Assembly (NCBI GenBank): GCA_006503535.1
Contig: QYRS01000006.1
Location: 1,054,001-1,118,000, forward strand
Direction: 5' to 3'
Origin: Arthrinium phaeospermum
Taxonomy: Eukaryota; Ascomycota; Sordariomycetes; Amphisphaeriales; Apiosporaceae
DNA length: 64,000 nucleotides
In this document: positions 23,039 to 34,346 of the stretch, piece after piece
Layout: every line of letters begins with the position of its first letter
How positions within the stretch are numbered: the first letter of the stretch is position 1
The notes under the pieces: model-generated
The model's database searches: none
Told to the model about the DNA's origin: nothing
What the model saw: the letters and a program-made list of their open reading frames with translations, nothing else
Translations under genes and position numbers: made by a program

Positions 23039-25995
23039 ATGGCGACCCCTCGAACCATGGTGGCTACTGCAGCAGCGTCTGCTCCTGTGCAGCAGCACCA
23101 CCCCTCCCACACACTTACAGCAACCGCAACAACGCCAACGAATAATGGTGCTGGTCCTGGCACTGGTGCGAATGGGACCAGGAGCGCCCCTCCTCCGACG
23201 CCGAGAAGCCGAATCTCGTCATCATCAGCTGCCCCAATAGGTATTTCCCCGATTTCACTGTTCCTTGTCTCTGCAATCGCATGTTTGATCTCTTGTTTCC
23301 GGGCCCCCCTTGTTGCCCTTGGTTTTGCTTATCTAGCTAGTTACGTAGCAATGCTATGTTGTTATGTATTATTTTCTCTCTCACAGAAAACGATGCACGT
23401 TATTAATAATGCATTGAAACCACAGACAATGACGGCCTTTTGACCCCATCGCCCTCCAAGTCTCACTTTACCTGCGATCCTATCCCCATCCTTCAACCGT
23501 CCCAGCAAAGCAGCAACAGCAGCAGCCACGCCGGGTTTTCCAGTAATAGCTATCTTGCGTCCAGTCTTTCTTCTTCGCCGCGCCGTTACCCTACAGATCT
23601 GACTGGCCCCATCCCCGAAGAGGACGATGAAACCGAGAGCGAATCGGCAAACGAGCCCATCACCCCTGTAAGTGGTCGACAGTCGCGAGAATTCCAGACC
23701 CTGTTGGATCTCCCAAACAGCGACCAACCGCCACTGGATACTGAGTTTATTGCTTCCCCGGATCTCGCTGAGGACTCTACTGCCACGCCCACTACTGCCG
23801 CGACGATTCCTGGAGACAGCACGGCAGCCCGCGCCATTTCGCCCGCTACTGCTGACGCTACGGTCTTTTCGCAAAAGGCCATTTTCCCGCCAGCTGCACC
23901 GGCCTACAGGCGACCGCCGCCCTTAGTAGTGGAAACTGCAGCAACCCCACCACGGGCGCCACAGCGCCAGGACTTAAGCAGCAGTGCAACCGACGCTGGG
24001 TCTGGGCAGCTGATTGAGGACCAATCCCCTAGAACCTCTAAATCCCTCACGCTCCCAGCAGCCAATAATCCCACCTGCAGCGCTACCAGCCCCGATCCCA
24101 CCTCAAAGTTCAGCCAAGACACGCCCACCTCGACGTCACTTCCCTCGGATTATTCACCCACCAACTCCAATCGCACATCTTCTGCTTCCCAGTACCAGTA
24201 CCAGCAACAACCTTCACTGCTAGCACAACAACAACAGCAGCAACAGTACCAATCTGAACACCCTTCAGAGGCCTCGCCGCCTCCCAGAAGACCGTCGCTG
24301 GGTAATCTTTCACTAAGAGCCTCCAAGTCCTTTCTCGGCGTCGGAACCAAGATGACTTCGCTGTTCCGGCGTTCCGCCTCCAATGTGACGGACGGTAACA
24401 CTATGGAGTTTCGCGAGCCCGTCTACCAGAATGGTGGTGGCAGTGGTGCCGTGCTCGACACCACGACGTCAAATACACCAGCCAAGGCTACCCCTACCAG
24501 CAGTCGTCGCTTCTCCTTCCACCCTTCACGCCCTACGACTCGCTCCAACAGCCCCCCGTCGCCGCCGTCGCCGGAATCCAAGGACGGATCGACCCCGTCG
24601 TCGGTCCCGTCGTCGAGCGACTTCCTCAACAACAAGAAGAAGTCCCATACCGGACTCTCTTTGCGCCAGCGCGTGAACTTTGTCAGCGGTCCTCGGAAAG
24701 AGATCCGTCGCACGCGCAGCGTCGAGCGCTCCAAGAAGGCCCAAGAACACCTCGACCTGACCCGGCAACCATGGGCTCTGCCCCCTGACGCCGGCACGGG
24801 AATGAAGGCGCGACGATTGAGTCTGAGTCTTCCTGATGACTTCACTGTCGACGTCGCCGAGCTCCTCAAGGAGTTTGAATACCAGCACAAGCTGCTCGGC
24901 CGTCATGGCAAGCATCTCGGCAAGGGCGCGACGTCCAAGGTCACATTGATGGTGCGCAAGGGCTCGCCTGGTGAGATGTATGCCGTCAAGGAATTCCGAA
25001 GCCGGCGCAGTGCCGAATCCGAGAGTGACTATAAGAAGAAGATCAAGTCCGAGTTCAGCATCGCCAAGAGTCTGCACCACCCCAACATTGTCGAGACCAT
25101 TCGCCTGTGCACCGACCACGGACGCTGGAATCACGTTATGGAGTACTGTTCTGAGGGCGACTTGTTCAGTCTTGTCTCTAAGAAGTACCTGCAGGAAGAA
25201 GGGCGCGAGGTGGATCGCCATTGCTTGTTCAAGCAGCTGGCGCAGGGTGTTCATTACTTGCACTCGAACGGCATTGCCCACCGCGACATCAAGCTGGAGA
25301 ACCTCTTGATCACCAAGGATAGTAAGCTGAAGATAACAGACTTTGGCGTCTCCGAGGTCTTTTCAGGAATCCACCCCGGTCTGCGGGAAGCCGGCGGTCA
25401 ATGTGGCCGCGGCATGAACGGCGAAGTGCGACTGTGCAAGCCTGGTATCTGCGGCAGTCTTCCCTACATTGCGCCCGAGGTCCTCAGCAAGCAACAGGAC
25501 TACGACCCTCGCCCACTGGATGTTTGGAGTGCTGCCATTGTCATGATCTACCTGATTTTCGGCGCCAACATCTGGGAAAAGGCCGAGTGGCAGAACGACG
25601 CCAAGACGGCGGGCCAATACAACAAGCTCGTCGTAGCCTACGAGAAGTACAACGCCCGGGTCGAGAGAAACCCCGAAGGCACCAAGGATGCGCTGCCTCA
25701 CCTCGACGCCTTCGACTATTGCGTCAAGCCCCTGGCTCTTCGGCGACTGTTGCTGAAGATGCTCAACCCGAACCCGCAGAAGCGCTGGACCATAGCCGAG
25801 GTCGTCGGCTCGCGGTGGTTCAAGACGATTGAGTGCTGCCAGTTGGAAAGCTACGATGACCCGGTCATGTTTATCGATGCTTCCAAGAAGAACGCGACCA
25901 TCAGCACCGCCGGCAAGATCTACTGCCACAACCACCTGCCTCCTGTGAACCACGGTCACGGCCTTCCTCCTATGCCTGGCAAGGCAGGATACTAG
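23039..25995 (+). CDS. Serine/threonine protein kinase of the Hal/Hrk1 (Oca2-like) family
   Basis: The model is join(23039..23240, 23426..25995), 923 residues. Exon 1 ends at an intron with a GTATTT donor. The acceptor CACAG at 23421-23425 is the only one that keeps the frame, because the earlier CACAG leads to a stop. The first 550 residues are Ser/Pro/Thr-rich and disordered, with a Gln run from CAA/CAG codons. The catalytic domain spans about 560-880 with the glycine loop GKGATSKV, lysine in YAVKEF, catalytic HRDIKLENLL, DFGVSE, and an activation segment ending in YIAPEV. The FGVSEVF stretch, the CxxGxCGSLPYIAPEV-like segment and the insertion style are those of fungal Npr1/Hal5/Hrk1 kinases. 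These regulate the plasma-membrane H+-ATPase and nutrient or ion transporters. That role is family knowledge, not visible here. Confidence 0.93.
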
Positions 25996-28900
25996 AAGAG
26001 ACTACGCCTGGCGGATCGCCTGGCAGATGGCGACATCTTACATTTTCTCTCACTTCCCCCATTTCGCCATGAAGGCCCCCGATAAAATCAGTCGGCGTGG
26101 GCCTTCGAGACATGTCCATTCACTCTCGAGACAATCGGCACATAGAGCGGCGTTACGGTATTCATTGCATGACACGGAGGTTACTTTTGATATTCGGGGT
26201 GTTTTTCCCTTTGTTTGGTCTTCATTATAGAACCGGCGTGTTCAGGGCTTTTTTCTCCTATACCCCCCATCGACTTTCTAGTGTTGAAGATTGCGAAGGG
26301 TCGTACAAAAAAGATCTTTTCCCTTCCGACCGCGTACATAATCCTTTTTCCCCTCCCCCTTTTTTTCCAGAGTGGTCATCTGCACTGCTGTCTAGGGGGT
26401 GAACACACAACACGCATGGTTTGCGACACTTGCATGCATGCGGCTTGCAGTCATTTTTGTCGACACGGAAGGCAAGGCGTGAGGTAGAGAGGCACACACA
26501 CGCAAGTACAGAGACACAAAAGAGACGCACGGCAAAAAGAAGCTGGTGGGCGGTTATTGCACAACTTTTGTTGGTTGTGGCAGCTTTGTTCCTCCCCGAC
26601 ACATTTGCATTGCAGACACAGAGGAGGATACTCGGGCTTGAGTTTACAGCTACACGACATGGTAGAGAAGCGAGCAAGCCATGAGACGATGTGCTGATGG
26701 GGTGTGTGGCTCTAGACTAGCAGAATAGAGACCGACTCGATTGGCACTCACGCCACTAATAATAAACGAAAGAAAGTTTATTAATCAGCTTGTTCCGTTT
26801 CCTTGTGTCTGTTTCCTCCCATCTGCTCGAAGAAAGATGTTACAGGTCGTTCGGGCGCAGTCTTCCAAATTGACCCAACTTTGCACAGACAGTTAGCAGA
26901 TTTCAGGCTGAGGAGGAGGTCGGACCTGCTGTACGCCGTGTGCGCCGCCAGTGGTCGGCCTCCTCCCAGGGATTTGGAGAGCCAACGCCGGTGGGCTGGG
27001 ATCTGGGTCGCTAGCGCAGCTGCAGCCCATCGAGAATTGGATGGGATGGGATGCGATGCAGCCGATGTTTTGGTTTGAGGAGTTGGGATTAATATCAACG
27101 AAGGTAACATCTGCTACATGTGTGGCCAAGTGCTACACACCATGTAAGTGGTGCATCAAGAGTAGAGTACTGTAATCTTCCGGCCACCACTACTACCCCA
27201 TACCCCATAGCGAGACAGATATGTATGTAAGTACACAGGGTATTGTTTCTCTTTTGGGGGTTCAGTCCCTCCTAGCCTCTGCTTTTGGGTCGGTTGGCTA
27301 GGTTGATGCTAACTGTCAGAGAGAGGCCTTCTTGCTGGCTACTGCATTGATGACCACCCCAACTCGTTGCTCCGTGATCATTTTCGCTCAGTCCCAGTTC
27401 AAGTTTGGTGCTTTTGGTCTTTTGGATTAGTGTACATTGGGGGTCACAATACAGATGGCTGGCATGTTGCATGTCTACACCTCAAAATTATATTGATGGG
27501 TGTGGCATGCTATATACAACACCATGATTTCTTTGTCCGATATCACAATGCCATCATCCATCCAAGTTCTTTTCTTGGAAGCGGGTGATCCTCGTCTCTT
27601 ACAGAGTGTACAGTATGTACAGCACCCACCACTCACCCCCATTGCTGGATTGTTCAAATGGATTGCTGGTTGCCCCCCCTCCTTCCCCTCCAGCTCCTTC
27701 GCCTCGGACGTATCAAAGCGCGAGGGGGGCGGGCGGGCAGAACAAGCCTTTTAGGGCGCCTGCATCATGCGTCTCTTAGGGTGTCCGGTACGTCGCGTGC
27801 CCGCACAGCACGGCGCACACACACACACTTACACATACACACGCACTTAGACTTACACAAGACGCACTGACGCTGCCCGCCGTTCAGCCCAGTCTCACAG
27901 ATGCAGACCCGAAGAGGCCGACTTGCATGTTTAGTAAATACTTCTAGGTGAGGCTACTTACTGGTAAATGTCCTCGAAACATCTGACGGAGATTGCAGGC
28001 AGGTACTGTATGTCAGTAAGCAAAGCACGCGACCAGAAAACGAAACGGCTTCCCGGCATTGCGCGACCACTCACTCGGTGCCAACTGGTGCTGTATCCGG
28101 TCGGCCTTTTCATTCCCGTTGGGCATATCCGGCGGCTTTATCGAACGAAGCTTGCTTATTCCCCCCTGACATGACATGGCATCGGCACACACAGACACAC
28201 GAATCTATGTATCCTTCCTTCTCCTGCATAACCTGGGACCGGCGCCATTAAAGCGGGGAAGGGGAGGGGACTTGGCACTCACCGTCTTTTACGCTTGTCT
28301 GTCTGCACTCCATGTTTCCTGCTCGGGAAGCCGATTGGTTGATGACGACCAACGTTTGTTTCTCTTTCTCTCTCCTTTCTGGCGTGGTATTCTCCTATTA
28401 TGTCGTGCTACCTTTACCAAGCAAGATGGACGTATGGGTGGTGATATGCACAGTAGGTGAAGAAGAGGAGCGCAGGTAGGATGATCGCTGGCTTCAAGGC
28501 TTTCAAGTTCGGTTCCAGCGGCGCGCCCACCACGTCCATCACCACATCATCATATTCCGTCACGCCCCCCCTCTTCAGGCTTTCCGTATCCATCACCCCT
28601 CTCCTCGTCTGCTTGCTGAGTGGTTGCCAAACCGGTGGGATGGAGGGGTAGAGTAGCAGAAGAAGCAGTATGAGGGATTTCGGACATCCAGCCATTCACT
28701 CCATGGTCCATCATGGATGAACGCGACAGCAGCAGCAGCCAGGCTCCCCCAACGGTTGCAGCGGCATGGATGAACCAAGCGAAAGGCACGGCCGTTCGAA
28801 CGCACACAAGTGTCGAGGCTAGCGCCAAGCCCGGGGCTGTTGATTCGTGCCCGCAGCTGAATGCCCGGTAAAGCAATCAGCCGGTGAAGGAAGGGCTGCA

Positions 28901-31112
28901 GGTTAGCGGTGCTTAGTCGGCTCCTGTTGCTTGCTGCTGGCGCATCCTTTCTGGGGCGCCTTTTTCGCTGCACTGGTAATGTCACACCGGGGATCGGCAG
29001 CAGCAGCAACCTACAAGCCTATAAGACACGAGTCTATAAGCCTCCTACTACATTCTACTTTGTGTAGGAAGGGGTGGCAGGTGGGGGAGTACATGTCAGC
29101 CAGCCAGCCCCAGTCAGCTCTAGCATTCTGCATGGGGAAAGCCCAGAGAAGCTTGGTGAAGCTTGTTTTTTACACCCACAACGACTTATAGGTACGCGCG
29201 ATCGGGAGTAGTAGTATCTGGGCGATGTTCCTGGTACCTCTGGGGCCTGTCGTCGTCGTTGGTTTCGGGAATGTGGTGGGCAGGGTTGTCCATGTGTGGT
29301 CTGTCGTGTTTCCGTTTTCGGGACTGTCAGGCATGCACTTGAACTGCAAAGCGCACCCCTAGCCATGCAAATACCCGTCCCATCCATACCCAAGTACGTG
29401 CATATCTCTCCCGTACGTACGTTACACGTGTATGCACATTGTGGGGAGAGAGAGTCCGAGGGGAAAAGAAAAGGGGGGGCTTGTCTGCCATGCTTGTGAG
29501 TAAGATAGGTATGGATGACGGATATGGCGTACAGCATGTCCGTTTCAAGGGGCCGGGGCGCACCCGGTATTCGAGGCGGTGACTCGCCGATGTTTGCGGC
29601 CCCAGATGATACAGCAACGCAAGGAAGACAGAGCCGCCGGAAGCATCTCCGTAGCCGGGCCAGCCGGCGCTGTCTTATTCGCTGTTATCCACACATTCCT
29701 GTTTCTTTCTCTTTCTTTTTCTCTCTCTGCATGTGTCAGTTGTCAGCCTCATTCTCCCATTCTGAGTCAAACATAGACCGCCCAACAAAATGTCCGTCTC
29801 CCCGCGGCCGCTGACTCTACGTGTCGGAGTGAATTTACCGCCCACCGAAGAAGGAAGCGCATGGCGTTTTTGTGGCTTGGCTGCAGCTGCAGCGGTCACG
29901 CGACTCAATCAAAAATATCCCTCCCTCTTTCGCTCTGCCGCCCTGCCGTCCCTGGGCCTCGCGACCAGGCATCGGTCAACCAGGCTCATTTATCATTGCT
30001 GCTAGGCGCCGCATGCAGCAAGCAGCAAGCCCCGGTTCTTCTTCTTCAGGCATGCCCGCAGCTGATTCCCATGGGCTGCAGGACCGTATCCCAACTTGGC
30101 TTTGTAGCCAGTCGTTTCGACATGTGCGCTGGCTGGCCTCTATGACTGGACCGGGCGGCTCCTGACTTCACGATGGCTTCATCCGGTCGGTCTAATACTC
30201 GCTCTTGGGGAAACTCTAAAGGGGGTCACCGGGCATGGGTGAATACCGCGGCGCTCACACCTGAGAGAAGGAGATGACAAGGCGAGCCAGGCCCACCACG
30301 ATCACGATGCATACTGACTTTCTTGGCTTGCTGGGGTTTTTCGGGGGTGCCGCCGCCTGGGTTTTGCGCATCTCGCTCGTGTAAGCCTCACTCGGGGTTT
30401 AAAGGAGAGGGGACGAGTGGGGATCTTTCCTAAGGTACTCCTTGCCACGATTCGACTTATCTTTTGTAAGTTGTACCCCATCGTGATGGTAGCCGTTGAA
30501 GGCGAGGCGTGCGGTTGGGAGTCTGAATTCATCGACACCTACCTATCTATATAGCTGCCATCGTGTACATTGCCCTTCGGTTGCTGCATAAAATACCAAA
30601 CTTGCGAGGCGTCGCACCGGAGTTGAGTACAAGCTGCTGCTGAGCGCAAGTTTGCCAAGCCTGCACGCTTGGGTCTTCCCGGCGGCAGAGGACGTGTGTG
30701 TCGGTACGCATATGCTACCTGTGATGGAACCAAGTGGCTGTCACATTTCTACGCAACCGGCCAAAGCCCATTTATCCGGGGGGCGGAACCGGGAAAAATA
30801 TTGCTTCTGCATTATCAGCTTTGGTAAGACGGTAGACTGGGCATGCTCTTGAAGGCAAAACTCAAGGACAATCCGATCGGATAGTAGGCTTGCAACAAAA
30901 GCATGGGTACATCACACTTCACGGTATCTCAACGCTATAGTGAAGAATGGCAAATTCATAGCTACGATCCCTAGGCAATTTGATTGACTGAGAGCGTTGA
31001 GGTTTTGTCATGCTCCAAACATCTGCCCGAGCAGATGTTTTGCCACCCAAGCAGGGGGTATGAATCATGGAATTCACATCTGCCCAACAACTTACACACT
31101 CGGACTCTAGTA
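25996..31112. other. Convergent spacer between the kinase and the amidohydrolase
   Basis: Five kilobases separate two convergent 3' ends. All frames are short, and CA-rich tracts occur near 27815-27845. No coding, RNA or mobile element signal was recognised. The far left portion must hold the kinase 3'UTR. Confidence 0.55.
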
Positions 31113-32489
31113 TTACTCCTTCTCCTTCTTCCCCAGGAACGTTAAGGCGGCCACGGCGTACCCATCGAGCCCCACCTGCAGCGTCGGCATGACGGTCGGC
31201 GCAAAGAGGGCCGAGTGGTTCGACGGGATGCTCTCGGCGAGCGTCCCCTCGCCCTCCGCCCGGTCCCACGCCGCCGCCTCCACGCCCCCGTACATGAAGA
31301 AGCAGTAGGGCCTCCCCACCGCCGTGGCCAGGATGCTGAAGTCCTCGCTGGCCGCGAACCGCGGGATGTCCCGGTCGTACCGGCAGCAACATTCGTTCTC
31401 CCCCTTCCCCTTTTCCTTCAGCCTAACAACAGACATCTTCCCCTCCTCCTTGCCCTCCCCAAAGTGCGCGGCGAACGTCTCCTCCACCCGCGCCGTCGTC
31501 GCCTCGTGATTGACGGTCAGCGGAAACGCCCGCGTCGTCCGGAAGTCGGGCTCGCGCGTCGCCTGCGCCCCGAGGCACTCGGCCCGCACAATGTCGCGGA
31601 TGCGCCGGAGGGTGCGGTCGCGCGTCCGCTGGGTCACGGCGCGGCTCTCGACCGACAGCCGCGCCTCGTCGGCGATGATGTTCTCGGCGTCGCCGGCGTG
31701 CACGCTGGCCACGGTGACGACGGCGCTGTCGGCCGGGTCCGTCTCGCGCGCGACAATGGTCTGCAGTTTGAGGATCGTGCTCGCCGCCATGACGACGGGG
31801 TCCACGGCCGCGTGCGGCATCGAGGCGTGCCCGCCGCGGCCGTAGAGGGTCACGCGCAGGCTGTCGGCCGAGGTGGCCATGAGGCCCCGGCGGGTGCCGA
31901 TTACCCCCGTGCGCGCGGCGCCGGTGACGTGGGCTCCCAGCACCACGTCCGGGACGGGCACGGCGTGGCGCTGGGGGTCGTACAGGCCGTCGTCTACCAT
32001 GGCTTGCGCGCCCGTGCCGCGCTCCTCGGCCGGCTGGAAGACGAGCACCAGCGTCCCCCGCCAGGCGTCCCGGCTGGACACGAGGGTCCGCGCCGCGCCG
32101 AGCAGGCAGGTGATGTGCATGTCGTGGCCGCAGGCGTGCATGACGGGCTTCTCGACGCCGTCGAGGACGTCCGTCATGCGCCGCTTGCTGGCGTAGGGCA
32201 AGCCCGTCCGCTCGAGCACGGGCAGGGCGTCGATGTCGGCGCGGAGCAGGACCGTCGGCCCCCCTTCATCGCCGGTGCCGTTGCGCAGGATGGCCGCGAG
32301 ACCGTGGCCGCCTATGCCGGTCTTGATGTCGAAGTCGGGCGAGATGCGGCGCAGCTCCGACGCGATGGCCGCCGCCGTCTCTTTCTCCTGGTTCGAGAGC
32401 TCGGGGTGCTCGTGGAAGTGCTTGTAGAGGTCCTGTAGCGGCTCCAAGTCGGGCCGGTGCTTGGCCACGAGTGATGAGATGGAGGCCAT
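31113..32489 (-). CDS. M20D-family metallo-amidohydrolase (aminoacylase/IAA-amino-acid hydrolase type)
   Basis: The gene has a single exon of 458 residues. The start is the first in-frame ATG (32489); the frame extends upstream only through a non-ATG codon. Signature elements of the M20D fold are present in order: EHPELSNQE at 27-35, RADIDALPV at 83-91, the metal-binding HACGHDMH at 118-125, PAEERGTGA at 153-161, and the terminal SNHSALF at 423-429. These enzymes hydrolyse N-acyl amino acids or related amides with two divalent metals. The substrate cannot be told from sequence. No signal peptide or membrane segment is seen, so it is probably cytosolic. A Lys/Glu/Gly-rich stretch at about 344-370 interrupts the usual run into DIPRFAASEDFS and is probably a lineage insertion. 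Confidence 0.93.
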   Translation of the reverse strand: MASISSLVAKHRPDLEPLQDLYKHFHEHPELSNQEKETAAAIASELRRISPDFDIKTGIGGHGLAAILRNGTGDEGGPTVLLRADIDALPVLERTGLPYASKRRMTDVLDGVEKPVMHACGHDMHITCLLGAARTLVSSRDAWRGTLVLVFQPAEERGTGAQAMVDDGLYDPQRHAVPVPDVVLGAHVTGAARTGVIGTRRGLMATSADSLRVTLYGRGGHASMPHAAVDPVVMAASTILKLQTIVARETDPADSAVVTVASVHAGDAENIIADEARLSVESRAVTQRTRDRTLRRIRDIVRAECLGAQATREPDFRTTRAFPLTVNHEATTARVEETFAAHFGEGKEEGKMSVVRLKEKGKGENECCCRYDRDIPRFAASEDFSILATAVGRPYCFFMYGGVEAAAWDRAEGEGTLAESIPSNHSALFAPTVMPTLQVGLDGYAVAALTFLGKKEKE

Positions 32490-33516
32490 GGTGACAAGCT
32501 CTGGCTTAATGCGACGGACTGAGTATGCGGTTGCAGCCGAGCTGTAGTGGTCATGTGTGATCGATAGCGGTCCCTCCTGTGATTCCCTATGCAACTACCT
32601 CCTTCTGAAGTCACCTTCTATCGACCTTGAACGAGTAAAGATTCGACAAGCCGAGCAGTGACTCATCTGCAAGAAGACATTTAACCTAGTATTAGAATAT
32701 GTAGATTGATAGATGGATTGGTCAGTGGAAGGCGATGAAATGAGTATACGCCGCAAACAGTGGAGTCGACGGATGACTGATAACCTCTCGGTCCATACCC
32801 AAGCCGGCAGGTATAGACCCCGCCCGCGTCCGGCTTCGGGGCGGAGGCCTGTGTGATTGGTAATAACCTGGAGTCTAATCTAATGGAATCATGTTTCTGT
32901 TGTCACTAATAGTCTGTTTTACGGGCGATTGCGCAGACATGGCAACGTTACGGAATTGGCCTGTATCCGTCGAGTAGAGAAACTCCGACTCCGTAGGAGT
33001 GGTCGATAATGTGCCGGAGTCGGGAAATTCTGGCGTGATTGCCGGCAACACGGTCATGGCTTTGACGGACCTCTGTTGACCGGATGGAACTCCGACCGTG
33101 GATGGATGTGATCGATCCATGTTATGTAAACTTCAGTTGCAATATGAATGGCGAAAACGAACTGCCACTGGGACCCTGCCACGGGTCCTCTATTCCAGAC
33201 ATCAAGATGATGTGTCGTAACGGCTTCTTTGTTGTGGTTGTGAGTATCACGGAATAGTGCTGGCTCGAGCCGACCCAAACGTCCGATGGAAACACTCACC
33301 AAAACGCATACACATTCATCGCCTTCCAGCCATGATCCAAGAGGCGCCCTTCTTCTGTTTCGCGATGGTGTATATATAGGGAGTTCAGGTTAGAGCACTG
33401 AAGCCAAGTTCAACAGAAACCAACATTGACATCTCAACCACGAACAACAACCCAGACAAAACCACAATAACCATACCACCAACAAGAACACAAGGACCAC
33501 GACGCCAACCGCCACA
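32490..33516. promoter_or_regulatory. Divergent promoter region
   Basis: About 1 kb separates the ATGs of the amidohydrolase (-) and the Cys-containing protein gene (+), so it must carry both promoters. The + strand gene has a TATATATA at 33371-33378, followed by a CA-rich, T-poor leader up to its ATG, a style associated with well-expressed fungal genes. No open frame of interest lies inside. Confidence 0.6.
33371..33378 (+). promoter_or_regulatory. TATA box of the 33517 gene
   Basis: TATATATA lies about 140 nt upstream of the ATG at 33517 and just before the CA-rich leader. Confidence 0.6.
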
Positions 33517-34110
33517 ATGTGCAAATCCTACCTGTTCGAAACCCAATGCGTCTGCGAGTCCTGCGGCCGCCAGACCGCCGGCTCCCAACAACTCATCTTC
33601 TTCCCCACCGACACCTGCGACCAGCTCCCCGACGGCGCCTCGCCCGAGGCCTGCCCCCACCCCGAACGGCCCGCCATGACCATCACGCACCGGGGCATCT
33701 ACCCGTCCGCCATGTGCCGGCACACCGTCAAGACCCAGCTGAAGAACTCGACCAAGAAGCTGCACGGCGCGCTGGTCGTCATCAGCCACCTCGTCGAGTC
33801 GGAAGCGCGCCTCGAGTTCGAAGAGGCCGACGCCGCGCGCGCCCGCCTCCGTTTCTCTCTACGGAACCTTAAGGAGGCCTTGGACGGCGACGGGGATCTG
33901 CCGCGGGCCCGGTCACTCCTCGACGACGTATCCCACGACGCTATCATCATCCGGGATCGGTCAGAGCGGTGGGAGGCGGCGCGAGAAAACATTTCAGACC
34001 TCTTGCAAGGGGCACTTGCTGATGCGAGTGATGCCAGGGAAAGGGCAGCTGCCATTTTCGAGGGGCGCTTCACACCAAGTAGTGCATCTTCATCAAGCAG
34101 TAGTGGTTGA
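33517..34110 (+). CDS. Small protein with an N-terminal CxCxxC motif, unknown function
   Basis: This is a single exon of 197 residues with ATG in the context CCGCCACAATG. The N-terminal 60 residues hold the cysteines: C2, a C-x-C-x2-C group at about 11-16 (TQCVCESCGR), then C34, C46 and a C-x-H pair near residue 68. This suggests a small metal-binding or zinc-knuckle head. The remaining two thirds are charged and probably helical (Glu/Arg/Ala-rich, LVESEARLEFEEADAARA). The protein ends in a Ser-rich tail. There is no signal peptide. The family is not recognised; it resembles a class of small cytoplasmic ascomycete proteins of unknown role. It faces ISN1 in a convergent arrangement. Confidence 0.75.
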   Translation: MCKSYLFETQCVCESCGRQTAGSQQLIFFPTDTCDQLPDGASPEACPHPERPAMTITHRGIYPSAMCRHTVKTQLKNSTKKLHGALVVISHLVESEARLEFEEADAARARLRFSLRNLKEALDGDGDLPRARSLLDDVSHDAIIIRDRSERWEAARENISDLLQGALADASDARERAAAIFEGRFTPSSASSSSSSG

Positions 34111-34346
34111 TTGCAGATAAGTTTCTATACTGGCCGACTTGACCAGTGTCCGTCCATAGCAAACGTCTCCTAAGAGCATCTGCCTGTATTCGTCAAATCT
34201 AGATATAAAAGAATCAATGTGTCATACTGAACCACGTTGTCATACATTGCCTTAAACTATGTGTAATTCCACAAACTTTGATGGATATCCGTCTTGCGAG
34301 ATAATGAGTCCGATAAATATGGTATAAATGTAATCAGCAAACCCGC

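Noticed and set aside
31215..32438. A 407-codon + strand open frame
   Set aside because: It lies entirely antisense to the M20D amidohydrolase, starts at a non-ATG codon and is Arg/Gly/Val-rich, as expected for the shadow of a GC3-rich gene.
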